The translations under genes and the position numbers were made by a program. Positions 1 through 7,666 of a stretch of 21,368 bases of DNA are shown here, one piece after another. Origin of the DNA: Phycisphaerales bacterium (GTDB lineage: Bacteria; Planctomycetota; Phycisphaerae; Phycisphaerales; SM1A02). The stretch's first letter is position 1; each line of letters opens with the position of its first letter. The DNA is taken from NCBI GenBank assembly GCA_030748455.1, contig JASMLY010000090.1, positions 1-21,368 of the forward strand. Reading direction: 5' to 3'. The notes beneath the pieces were generated by a model that saw only the letters and a program-made list of their open reading frames with translations, ran no database searches and had not been told where the DNA came from.

Positions 1-149
1 GCCTTCCGTGGTTTTTGTGTGTTGGCGGTCTCTACGTTCGCACCTCGTGTGCGATCAACTGTTGTACTGCCTGACACCATACCGTCATTTTTGCGCTTTT
101 CTGATTTATTTGCCGTTTTTCGTTGACCATTTTTTGTTGCGGTTGCCAT
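1..149 (-). CDS. N-terminal fragment of an unidentified protein, cut by the window edge
   Basis: An open minus-strand frame starts at the ATG complementary to 147-149 and runs off the left edge after 49 complete codons with no stop. A strong ribosome binding site, AAGGAG complementary to 160-165, lies 10 nt before the ATG and supports a real start. The visible peptide begins MATATKNGQRKTANKSEKRK and stays rich in Lys, Arg, Thr, Asn and Gly, with no hydrophobic segment. It therefore looks like a disordered basic leader of a cytoplasmic protein rather than a signal peptide. It lies 129 bp downstream of the decarboxylase gene on the same strand and could be co-transcribed with it. The function cannot be told from this fragment. 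Confidence 0.6.
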   Translation of the reverse strand, partial: MATATKNGQRKTANKSEKRKNDGMVSGSTTVDRTRGANVETANTQKPRK

Positions 150-278
150 TGTGAATATACTCCTTAGCTCAGTGCTGTTTGTTAGGTTTACGGTAGGATT
201 GCATATCCATCGGCAAAGTCAAGTCGTGTTCGGTAGTTATTCGGTATAAATCTTTGTTTTTAGGCAATCAGGGTGACA

Positions 279-1295
279 CTATGGTGTCAGGGATCCCCTA
301 TTTTTCGCAGCATCCACAGTCAACCCACCTGCCCAATTTGGGGTTGGTGGCTTCCATAACGAGATATCAACACCCCGAAACCAATCGATTGTCTGAGCAA
401 GACCCACATCTAATTGGGTCGTAGGTTCCCATCCAAGGACACGTTTGGCGAGGGTGATATCTGGTTGGCGTTGCAGAGGATCATCCTCTGGTAAGGGCTT
501 CATCACGATTTTTGAATCACTCCCGACAAGCTCGATTGTTTTCTTCGCTAACTCCAAAATCGTAAACTCATTAGGATTCCCTAGATTGATTGGGCCAGTA
601 GCTTCATCAACTTCCATCATCCGCATGAAACCGCGAATCAAATCGTCAACGAAACAAAATGAACGTGTTTGGTTTCCAGTACCAAAAACAGTGATGTCTT
701 TTCCTTGAAGTGCCTGCACAATAAAGTTACTCACAACCCTGCCGTCAAAAGGATGCATGTGTGGGCCATACGTATTAAAAATACGTGCAACACGAATATC
801 TATCCCATGCACTCTGTGATAATCAAACATCAACGTTTCCGCAGCGCGTTTTCCTTCGTCATAACAAGCCCGTGGGCCGATTGGATTGACGTTCCCACGA
901 TATGTTTCGGGCTGGGGATGCACTGCAGGGTCTCCATACACCTCGCTCGTTGATGCATGAAAAATTTTTGCATTGTTTGCCCGAGCCATCCCGAGTGTAT
1001 GAATCGCACCCAATACACCTGTTTTCACTGTTTTTATTGGGTTGTATTGATAATGCCCAGGAGCAGCAGGACATGCTAAATTGAAAATTGCATCCATTTC
1101 TAAATCGATTGGTTTTGTAATGTCATGTTCAATGAGTTCAAAATTGGATCGATCAAGTAGAGGTTTGATTGTCTCCTTACAACTTGTAAAGAAATTATCG
1201 AGGCAAATGACATGGTTACCCTGCTCGATCAACCGGCTGCAAAGGTGCGAGCCAAGAAATCCAGCACCTCCTGTGACTACTATTCGTTGTGGCAT
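279..1295 (-). CDS. UDP-glucuronate decarboxylase (UDP-xylose synthase), extended SDR family
   Basis: The predicted product is 338 aa. It probably converts UDP-glucuronate to UDP-xylose with bound NAD+, supplying nucleotide sugar for surface polysaccharide. Seen: the N-terminal Rossmann motif [10 protein letters not shown] (residues 9-18), STSEVYGDP (115-123), the catalytic YxxxK pair Y145/K149 in [14 protein letters not shown] (171-178), [11 protein letters not shown] (181-191) and the late GWEP motif. This set is typical of UXS-type decarboxylases rather than GalE epimerases. The frame stays open to 1463, but the family N-terminus begins at the Met at 1295. That start leaves 40 bp to the divergent kinase gene. 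No strong Shine-Dalgarno sequence is visible. About 20 residues after the usual end are extra and unremarkable. Confidence 0.9.
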   Translation of the reverse strand: MPQRIVVTGGAGFLGSHLCSRLIEQGNHVICLDNFFTSCKETIKPLLDRSNFELIEHDITKPIDLEMDAIFNLACPAAPGHYQYNPIKTVKTGVLGAIHTLGMARANNAKIFHASTSEVYGDPAVHPQPETYRGNVNPIGPRACYDEGKRAAETLMFDYHRVHGIDIRVARIFNTYGPHMHPFDGRVVSNFIVQALQGKDITVFGTGNQTRSFCFVDDLIRGFMRMMEVDEATGPINLGNPNEFTILELAKKTIELVGSDSKIVMKPLPEDDPLQRQPDITLAKRVLGWEPTTQLDVGLAQTIDWFRGVDISLWKPPTPNWAGGLTVDAAKNRGSLTP

Positions 1296-1335
1296 AGTGC
1301 ACAGGATACGCGACAATTCAAGGTACAGTGCCAGC

Positions 1336-2391
1336 ATGCGAACATTTGTTGGAACAATGACAGGGACAAGTATGGATGGAATCGATGCGGTTGCGACTCT
1401 CATCGAGGGATCTGGACTTTCTATGCAATCCACTTTTCTTACGATGGCGACAGTACCCCTCAAAGAATTGCAGCAAGATCTACGCGAGCTCGCCTCGGAT
1501 CATCGCAATGAACAATTGTTGGAACGGCTCGGTCTGCGGATCGGGGAGTGCACTGCAAATGCAATCAGCGCACTTGGACTTGAGCACATCGACACGATTG
1601 CACTACACGGGCAAACAATTTTTCATCAACCACCCACGAGTGTGCAGTTGATCGATCCTGCACCGATCCTAGAACGATTTGATTGCACAGTTCTGACAGA
1701 TCCAAGAGCTGCTGATTTGAAACTTGGCGGTCAAGGCGCTCCAATCACACCACTTGCTGACTGGATTTTGTTTCGGCAAGCGAAGGCAAGTGTTGCTGTT
1801 GTGAATCTAGGAGGGTTCTGCAACGTCACTATGCTCCCAATCGATAGTCAATTAGATGCAGTGCAAGGATTTGATGTTTGTTGCTGTAATTTACTTCTCG
1901 ATGCAATTGCAAGAGTTCGATTAGGCAGTGCGTATGATGAAAATGGAATGGTTGCGCTCCAAGGCTGTGTCCAATCCGAACTATTGCAAGAGATCACATG
2001 TCAATTACAAAAGCAGTACGAACAACACCGCTCACTTGGCTCGGGTGATGATCTTGGGAACAAAATACTCTCTGAAAATAGTTCTGTGAAGACGAGTGAC
2101 CTCCTCGCAACAGCAGCAACCGCCATCGGCACAGTCATTGGCAGGGTTGTGAAAGATGTCGATCAGGTCTTCGTTGCTGGCGGAGGCGTGCACAACAAAC
2201 TACTCGCTCAATCAATCCATCCACACGCAGTCCGTACAGATGATGTAGGCGTTCCTACACAAGCTCGTGAAGCGATGGCAATGGCTGTTTTGGGTGCACT
2301 TGCAATCGATGGTGTGTCGATCACGCTTCCTCAAATCACTGGTAGAAAACAAACGCCCAACATCGTGGGTTGGATTCAAGCAAGTCCATAA
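1336..2391 (+). CDS. anmK: Anhydro-N-acetylmuramic acid kinase
   Basis: AnmK cleaves and phosphorylates 1,6-anhydro-MurNAc with ATP to give MurNAc-6-phosphate, a step in cytoplasmic murein recycling. The product is 351 aa, slightly short of the usual ~370. Seen: the phosphate-binding start [14 protein letters not shown] (6-19), HGQT (91-94), LGGQGAP (130-136) preceded by D127 at the position of the catalytic Asp, VNLGG (156-160), VAGGGVHN (280-287) and a C-terminal helix with [13 protein letters not shown]. The frame opens at 1081, but homology begins at the ATG at 1336, so the earlier part overlaps the decarboxylase and is not used. Odd: the family DTGPGN motif reads DVCCCN (180-185). The last 16 bp overlap the convergent carboxypeptidase gene. 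Confidence 0.9.
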   Translation: MRTFVGTMTGTSMDGIDAVATLIEGSGLSMQSTFLTMATVPLKELQQDLRELASDHRNEQLLERLGLRIGECTANAISALGLEHIDTIALHGQTIFHQPPTSVQLIDPAPILERFDCTVLTDPRAADLKLGGQGAPITPLADWILFRQAKASVAVVNLGGFCNVTMLPIDSQLDAVQGFDVCCCNLLLDAIARVRLGSAYDENGMVALQGCVQSELLQEITCQLQKQYEQHRSLGSGDDLGNKILSENSSVKTSDLLATAATAIGTVIGRVVKDVDQVFVAGGGVHNKLLAQSIHPHAVRTDDVGVPTQAREAMAMAVLGALAIDGVSITLPQITGRKQTPNIVGWIQASP

Positions 2392-3908
2392 ATCGGTTTG
2401 AGTTTCTTTTCAAGATGCCGCATAAGTGGCGCGGATGAAAGGGGCGATCCAGTCACGACTTCGCACAACTCAGAAGCCCTATATTGTTGCCCACGCTGGT
2501 GGATATTTTGGTTCAACCAAGTTTTCAATGTCCCGAACTCGCCAACTGCGAATTGTTCATACAAATCTGGATGTGCCTCCAACGCTGTTTCGAAAAATTG
2601 AGCGCAGTACAAATTACCAAGCGTGTACGTTGGGAAGTATCCCATGGATGTCATTGACCAATGAATATCTTGAAGACAACCCTTCGTATCGTTTGGTACA
2701 TCAATGCCTAGGTACTCTTTGTAGCGTTGGTTCCACGCATCTGGCAAATCTGCGACAGATAGATCGCCCCGCATCATCAACCGTTCGAGTTCAAAACGAA
2801 TCATAATGTGCATGTTGTAGGTTGCTTCATCTGCTTCGACACGGATAAAGTCTGGCCGGACTATATTCGCCCCACCGTATACATCATCAAACGATAGTGA
2901 AGCAACTTGCGCACCAAAAATATCTTTCATCTTTGGGTGGCACCATCGCCAAAATTCTTCGCTACGACCAACTTGATTCTCCCACATACGGCTTTGTGAT
3001 TCGTGGATCCCTAAGGAAACTGCTGTTCCCATCGGAGTCCCAACATGTTCATACAGCAGCCCTTGTTCATACATGCCATGGCCTGCTTCGTGCATTGTCG
3101 ATCCGATAGCATCATTTACGTTACTTTCGTGAAATCGTGTTGTGAGCCGAACATCATTGCAATGTGTTCCACTGCAAAAAGGGTGTGTTGATTCATCAAG
3201 CCGACCAGCATTGAAATCAAACCCGATCTGCTCTGCGATCATTTTCACAAAAGTTTTTTGTTGGTCTATCGGGAGGGCAACTTCGTTAAACGCATTGCTT
3301 GGTTTCGTTTGACTTCCCATGATTTCATCGAGTAACGATTGTAGTTTTGTACGTAGTGGAGTAAATACTTCACTCACTGAAGCTGCTGTACATCCCGGTT
3401 CGTAATCTTCAGCAAGTGCATCCCACGGCTCACCGCCTTCTGCCCAACCATAGCATTCTGCTTTTCGTTGTAGCATTTCTACGATTTTTTCTAACCAAGG
3501 TTGAAACTCTGAAAACTCATTATTCTTTCTTGCCTCAGCCCAAGCGTGTTGCCCTTTGCTTGACAATTTTGCTTCTTCTTCTACGAGTGAAGATGGCAAT
3601 TTTGTCGCTCTGTCATATCGTCGCCTGATCTCACGCACGTTCACCGCTGAAATGGATGAGGGGTCATCCATTACATCACTATTTGCTTCACATGCAGAAA
3701 GATACTCGCCAATCTTTGGGTCTGTTGAGCGTTCATGTTGCATTTTTGAAACAAGTGAAATCTGATCAGCGCGATACTCGATCCCCTTCTTCGGCATTTT
3801 GACTTCTTGATCCCAGTGCAACAGTGCAATAGTCGCTCCGATGAGGTTCGCTTCCTTTGTATGGAGCAGCAGTTGTTCGTATTCTTTTGAAGTTGCAAGC
3901 GTCGTCAT
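2376..3908 (-). CDS. Thermostable carboxypeptidase Taq-type metallopeptidase (family M32)
   Basis: The product is 510 aa, normal for M32 carboxypeptidases, which remove C-terminal residues from peptides in the cytoplasm using a bound divalent metal. Seen in family order: DESTHPF (238-244), DVRLTTR (252-258), the zinc site HEAGH (273-277), IHESQSRMWEN (301-311) carrying the third metal ligand Glu303, and a later RVEADEATYN. No signal peptide is present. A Shine-Dalgarno-like AAGGAAG precedes the ATG. The gene converges on anmK and overlaps its 3' end by 16 bp. Upstream is the terminator of the ankyrin lipoprotein gene, so it must have its own promoter or rely on read-through. Confidence 0.93.
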   Translation of the reverse strand: MTTLATSKEYEQLLLHTKEANLIGATIALLHWDQEVKMPKKGIEYRADQISLVSKMQHERSTDPKIGEYLSACEANSDVMDDPSSISAVNVREIRRRYDRATKLPSSLVEEEAKLSSKGQHAWAEARKNNEFSEFQPWLEKIVEMLQRKAECYGWAEGGEPWDALAEDYEPGCTAASVSEVFTPLRTKLQSLLDEIMGSQTKPSNAFNEVALPIDQQKTFVKMIAEQIGFDFNAGRLDESTHPFCSGTHCNDVRLTTRFHESNVNDAIGSTMHEAGHGMYEQGLLYEHVGTPMGTAVSLGIHESQSRMWENQVGRSEEFWRWCHPKMKDIFGAQVASLSFDDVYGGANIVRPDFIRVEADEATYNMHIMIRFELERLMMRGDLSVADLPDAWNQRYKEYLGIDVPNDTKGCLQDIHWSMTSMGYFPTYTLGNLYCAQFFETALEAHPDLYEQFAVGEFGTLKTWLNQNIHQRGQQYRASELCEVVTGSPLSSAPLMRHLEKKLKPIYGLA

Positions 3909-3938
3909 TTTGGCTTCCTTTTTGTTGGGGGTACAGTA

Positions 3939-3970
3939 TAAAACAGCAGACCGTCAAATTGACGGTCTGC
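3939..3970 (-). terminator. Intrinsic terminator of the DUF1573/ankyrin lipoprotein gene
   Basis: GCAGACCGTC (3946-3955) and GACGGTCTGC (3961-3970) form a perfect 10-bp stem with a 5-nt loop. Read on the minus strand, it lies 25 nt past the stop codon of the upstream gene and is followed by TGTTTTA, a short U-tract. This is a good intrinsic terminator, and it separates the lipoprotein gene from the carboxypeptidase gene. Confidence 0.8.
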
Positions 3971-3995
3971 CGCGTAAATTCCTCGCTTTTATTCC

Positions 3996-5813
3996 CTAAT
4001 CGGACTGTTTTGAATGCTCCGTTAGATAGTCTACAACTGCCTTGGCGTCTTGATCTGTACGAGCCTTTGCAAGGTCGAGCGGGGTTTGCCCCTGCTTGTT
4101 CTTCAAGCTCGTATCAGCGCCATTTTCAACAAGTGCTTTGACTTTCTCAATTGAGACGTTGTTTCCTGCTGCGGCAATATGCAATCCTGTATTGTTAGTG
4201 TTATCGAGCGCGTTAACATTTGCACCCCCCGCGAGAAGCAATGTAACACCTTCAACTTTACCAGTACGGACTGCGTGCATTAATGGTGTTCTTCCCTCAG
4301 CTGTGTCATGTACTTCTAAATCAGTACCCGCCTCAAGTAGTATACGCACTGATTGAGGTTCCCCAAAACCAGATGCCCAGAGAAGTGGTGTATATCCAAG
4401 TACAGTATCAACAGTGTTCACGTCAGCACCGCTGTCAACCAATTCTTGTACGACATCGCCTGTTCCAAATCCTGCTGCCCAAGAGAGTGGCGTATTGCCA
4501 AGACTGTCTCGGGCTTGAATGTCGGCACCGGCATCAACAAGAAGTGTAATGACCTCAGGGTCTTTCGAACGAGCACCGTACATCAATGGTGTTCGATTGA
4601 CTCGGTCAACTCGGTTTACAACTGCACCGAGTTCAAGGAGGCCAAGTACAGTTGCTGCATCGCCTTCTTGTGCTGCTGTACTAAGAAGTGAAACACCAGC
4701 ACGATCAGAAGCGTCAAATTTACCTTTGCCGTCATTGATATATTTCAGCACTTGTTCTCCGCGACCTGCCTTGATATACCGAGTAAGTTGATCTCCGGTA
4801 AGAGGACGGTCAGGATCTTTTGTTGGAAGATCTTCCCCTGAGCGACGTTTCTTAATGATGTCATTCAACCGCTTCCTTTGTTCTGCGGATAAACGTACAT
4901 TTGTTGTGATCTCTTTACACTTGGGGTGATCGAGTCGAATCGTTACCTTTGTTGTTCGAACTTCATCCCAAAACCGATCCCAGTCAAGAATAAGCTCTTG
5001 AGTGGGTGCTGGTTCTTCGCTGAAATTCTCAACGATCGCTGGAAGAATTGAAAGTACTTTAAACGGTTCACCATCTTTTGATGTCAACGTAACTGTTGAA
5101 GAACCTGTTTCTTCATCGATCACAAGTGGGTCAACGTCAAGCGAAACGAACGAAACTGTTTCACCCTTTACAGCAAGGCGAAGAGGTGGACGACCGTCAA
5201 TTGTAAACGTCACTGTTTTCGAAAGTGTTCTCGCCTTGCCCTTCCCATTCATTGTGATCGAGATATCAGTTGATTCACCTGGATTCAAAACAGTGTTGTT
5301 TTTGAAATCCGACGTTGTACAACCACAACTTGCGCGTGCTGAAATAATCGTCACTGCTTCTTCTGCAGTATTTGTCAACGTAACTTTTCCAGTTCTTTTT
5401 TCTGAGGTTGAAAAAGAACCCAAGTCCAAAGTTTCGGGAGACGCTTCAATGGCTTGAGGTAAAAGATTTGCTGGATTTGCCTGAGGCGCCTTGGGATCCT
5501 TCTTGAGTTTTGCAGGATCTGTTACTGGGGGTTCGACCTTTGGCTGTATCGTTGGGAGATCTCCCTCAATGCGAGTAACGTTGCTCGTTGTCGATGGCTT
5601 TGATGTCTGCTCCTTGGGTGGTGTTTTCGCTGCTGTTGGTGCAAGCGCTGGCTTTTCCTTAGCGGGTTTGGCTTGGGCTACTTCAGCAGTAGGTTCTGGA
5701 GCTGAGGTCTTATCGTCTGAGACCTGCGTGTCTGCTGGTTTACAGCCCACGACTCCAAAAATGGTCAAAGAGCAAGCGAGGAGTGACAGTACTGAAAGGT
5801 TTTGTTTGTTCAT
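3996..5813 (-). CDS. Lipoprotein with a DUF1573 domain and C-terminal ankyrin repeats
   Basis: The product is 605 aa. Residues 1-24 form a lipoprotein signal ending in VVGC, with Cys24 as the lipidated residue. Residues 25-120 are a Pro/Lys/Thr/Ala-rich flexible linker. Residues about 121-220 match DUF1573, an Ig-like fold, including the hallmark ASCGCT with C163 and C165 and the following LNPGES. Residues 221-310 look like a second beta-rich domain. Residues about 340-600 carry some seven ankyrin repeats with TPLMYGA, TPLSWAA, TPLLWAS, TPLMHAV and TPLDLAK signatures. The frame opens at 5882, but the signal peptide fixes the start at 5813. The architecture suggests a periplasmic or outer-membrane-anchored protein-binding scaffold. 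The partner is unknown; a role is inference. Confidence 0.9.
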   Translation of the reverse strand: MNKQNLSVLSLLACSLTIFGVVGCKPADTQVSDDKTSAPEPTAEVAQAKPAKEKPALAPTAAKTPPKEQTSKPSTTSNVTRIEGDLPTIQPKVEPPVTDPAKLKKDPKAPQANPANLLPQAIEASPETLDLGSFSTSEKRTGKVTLTNTAEEAVTIISARASCGCTTSDFKNNTVLNPGESTDISITMNGKGKARTLSKTVTFTIDGRPPLRLAVKGETVSFVSLDVDPLVIDEETGSSTVTLTSKDGEPFKVLSILPAIVENFSEEPAPTQELILDWDRFWDEVRTTKVTIRLDHPKCKEITTNVRLSAEQRKRLNDIIKKRRSGEDLPTKDPDRPLTGDQLTRYIKAGRGEQVLKYINDGKGKFDASDRAGVSLLSTAAQEGDAATVLGLLELGAVVNRVDRVNRTPLMYGARSKDPEVITLLVDAGADIQARDSLGNTPLSWAAGFGTGDVVQELVDSGADVNTVDTVLGYTPLLWASGFGEPQSVRILLEAGTDLEVHDTAEGRTPLMHAVRTGKVEGVTLLLAGGANVNALDNTNNTGLHIAAAGNNVSIEKVKALVENGADTSLKNKQGQTPLDLAKARTDQDAKAVVDYLTEHSKQSD

Positions 5814-5867
5814 ATCTAGAGTTCCGAAATTTTGTAAGATTGGATCCAAAAAAAGGGCTAATTTCGC

Positions 5868-5896
5868 ATTGTAAACAATCACCGCTCAGAGGCAAG
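5868..5896 (-). promoter_or_regulatory. Candidate sigma70-type promoter of the DUF1573/ankyrin lipoprotein gene
   Basis: On the minus strand a TACAAT -10 box (complement of 5868-5873) lies 16 bp after TTGCCT (complement of 5890-5895), a 4-of-6 match to the -35 consensus. The start codon is about 55 nt further on. The -35 region overlaps the dyad at 5878-5903, so a protein bound there could block transcription. Called by eye only. Confidence 0.4.
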
Positions 5897-5903
5897 CGGT
5901 GAT
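5878..5903. promoter_or_regulatory. Perfect 9-bp dyad between divergent genes, possible operator
   Basis: ATCACCGCT (5878-5886) and AGCGGTGAT (5895-5903) are perfect inverted copies around an 8-nt spacer. The dyad sits between the divergent lipoprotein and Memo-like genes. It overlaps the -35 region of the candidate minus-strand promoter and lies just before TATAAC (5908-5913), a possible plus-strand -10. There is no U-tract on either side, so an operator is more likely than a terminator. No regulator is encoded nearby. Confidence 0.4.
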
Positions 5904-5999
5904 ACGGTATAACGCTAAAAACTATGTACTATTGCCATGGAGTCAAAGCGTCTATTCTTTGACGGCATTTCAACCTACTTTTCTCCACAGAGGATTCTA

Positions 6000-7214
6000 A
6001 TGACTGCAAATTCTCCATTCTCGGACCTTCCTGAGCACCTACAACTCCCACATATCAGACCAATTCAACCGATTCCTATGAAAAAGGAGGAACAGGTCAT
6101 TGTTGGGCTCAGAGATCCATTCCAACTCTCAAAAGAATCGCTCGCACTCCCAGCCAATGTCTATTCGATTGTCCAAAAAATGAATGGTGATACACCTGCC
6201 AAGGCTATAGCAGAAAGCACAAAAGCCCCTCCAGATCAGTTTATTGATCTCCTGAACAAACTTGACCAAGTTGGGCTTTTGTGGGGGCCAACTGCCAAAC
6301 GCCTCGAAGAGGAACTCCTTCAATCTCTCAAGAGTACAAAGACGTTTCCTGTTCGGACTACGGCCGCACTCGGGAAATCGGTAGATGCATGCAGGACGCA
6401 ATTGAACCAGTGGTTTGATGAAACGGAAGATCCAGAGTTTGAGAAGCCTGTGGCAGCAATTGTTGCACCCCACCTTGATTACTTCCGTGGATGGCCTAAT
6501 TACGCCTCTGCGTACTACGCTTGGCAACACGCTGACAATCCTGATCGCATTGTCATTCTCGGCACGAACCACTTCGGCAATGGCGATGGTGTCGTTCTCT
6601 CAACAATTGGATTCTCATCCCCACTTGGAACATGCCCAGTGGATGAAGAAGTCACGAAGCAACTCTGTGAGAAACTCGGTGTTGGGCTCACTGCAGATAT
6701 GCTCGACCATCATGCAGAACATTCGATTGAACTCCAACTTCCTTGGATCCAACACTGTTTTGGGAATGTACCAATTGTAGCGGCGCTCATCCCAAGCCCG
6801 CTTATCCCCATGATTGAAGAGGATGGCAAACGAACAACAACGCAAGAGTTTGTAGATGCGCTTCGATCTGTCCTCGATGAAGTAGGAGGAACAACGTATT
6901 TTGTTGCCTCTGCTGACCTCAGCCATGTTGGGCAACAGTTTGGTGAACCTAGACCTGTCGATGACCAACGGAAATTCGATGTAGAAAAACACGACCGAGA
7001 AATGATGACGAAGTTTATCCAAGGAGATGCTTGTGAATTTGTTGATGCCATGAAATGGAATAACAACGCAACACAATGGTGCTCTATTGGAAACATGTCA
7101 GCTGTTATGGAACTCGTAAACCCAAGCTCCATAGAGTTGATTGACTACAGGCAGTGGAGTGATGATAACGGAGCTGCCCTCGTATCAAGTTGTGCAATGG
7201 CACTCACCCCATGA
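6000..7214 (+). CDS. Memo-like (AmmeMemoRadiSam protein B family) protein with an N-terminal helical domain
   Basis: The product is 404 aa. Residues about 150-404 match the Memo family, a dioxygenase-like fold. Seen: APHLDY (H158), LGTNHFG (H191), EHSIELQLPW (H241), ASADLSHVG (H309) and C361 in QWCSIGN. These fit the His/Cys metal-site positions of Memo proteins. The first ~110 residues contain a helical stretch (GDTPAKAIAE through QVGLLWG) resembling the small winged-helix domain of PqqD-like proteins. The frame opens at 5937, but AGAGG ahead of the ATG at 6000 favours the later start. The stop codon overlaps the dtd start by ATGA. The usual AMMECR1 and radical SAM partners are absent here. 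The biochemical role is unknown. Confidence 0.82.
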   Translation: MTANSPFSDLPEHLQLPHIRPIQPIPMKKEEQVIVGLRDPFQLSKESLALPANVYSIVQKMNGDTPAKAIAESTKAPPDQFIDLLNKLDQVGLLWGPTAKRLEEELLQSLKSTKTFPVRTTAALGKSVDACRTQLNQWFDETEDPEFEKPVAAIVAPHLDYFRGWPNYASAYYAWQHADNPDRIVILGTNHFGNGDGVVLSTIGFSSPLGTCPVDEEVTKQLCEKLGVGLTADMLDHHAEHSIELQLPWIQHCFGNVPIVAALIPSPLIPMIEEDGKRTTTQEFVDALRSVLDEVGGTTYFVASADLSHVGQQFGEPRPVDDQRKFDVEKHDREMMTKFIQGDACEFVDAMKWNNNATQWCSIGNMSAVMELVNPSSIELIDYRQWSDDNGAALVSSCAMALTP

Positions 7215-7657
7215 TCGCAGTGGTCCAACGAGTTTCTTCAGCAAGCGTCGAAGTTAAAAGCCAAAACTATTTTGCAAACATAGGCATGGGTCTATGTGTC
7301 TTAGTGGGGATCGAAGATGGTGACTCCGAATCTCACGCAGAGTGGATGGCCAATAAACTTGCGAACCTTCGTATCTTTCAAGATGACGCTGGAAAAATGA
7401 ATAATTCTGTGTTGGATCTGCAGGGTGAAATCTTACTCATCAGCCAATTTACACTTGCAGGAGAATGCAACGCTGGAAACAGACCAAGTTTTATCTCTGC
7501 AGCAAAACCAGAGCAGGCAGAACCACTTGTTTCACTCGTAGGAGAAACATTGGTACAGAAGCACGGGATCGGGGTTTCTTCTGGGATTTTTGGGGCGATG
7601 ATGCAAGTTACGATTGTAAATGAGGGACCCGTGACTCTCATCATTGAACGCAGATAG
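7211..7657 (+). CDS. dtd: D-aminoacyl-tRNA deacylase
   Basis: DTD hydrolyses D-amino acids, and glycine mischarged on tRNA-Ala, from tRNA as a cytoplasmic proofreading dimer. The product is 148 aa, the standard length. Seen: the conserved start MIAVVQRVSSASV, SQFTLAG (78-84) followed by GNRPSF (89-94), SSGIFGAMMQV (123-133) and the Gly-cisPro segment NEGPVTL (137-143). The frame extends 7 codons upstream, but the ATG at 7211 gives the family N-terminus and makes a 4-bp ATGA overlap with the Memo-like gene, implying translational coupling. The glycosylase gene follows after 9 bp. Confidence 0.95.
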   Translation: MIAVVQRVSSASVEVKSQNYFANIGMGLCVLVGIEDGDSESHAEWMANKLANLRIFQDDAGKMNNSVLDLQGEILLISQFTLAGECNAGNRPSFISAAKPEQAEPLVSLVGETLVQKHGIGVSSGIFGAMMQVTIVNEGPVTLIIERR

Positions 7658-7666
7658 ACTATACAA

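Noticed and set aside
194..222. TTGACT on the minus strand (217-222) as a promoter for the partial gene at the left edge
   Set aside because: No acceptable -10 box lies 16-18 bp downstream.
70..291. The 12-mer CCTGACACCATA at 70-81 and its inverted copy at 280-291
   Set aside because: One copy is inside a coding region and the other spans a stop codon; with no further similarity around them, chance is the simplest explanation.
1081..1335. 85-codon upstream extension of the anmK frame
   Set aside because: It lies antisense within the decarboxylase gene and has no AnmK homology; the family N-terminus starts at 1336.
4000..4780. Tandem repeat or CRISPR-like pattern in the ankyrin region
   Set aside because: The periodicity comes from the coding of ankyrin repeats; the DNA repeats are too diverged to be a separate element.
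5002..5457. Long plus-strand frames opposite the DUF1573/ankyrin gene
   Set aside because: They are antisense shadows of a gene with clear domains, and have no start signals or features.
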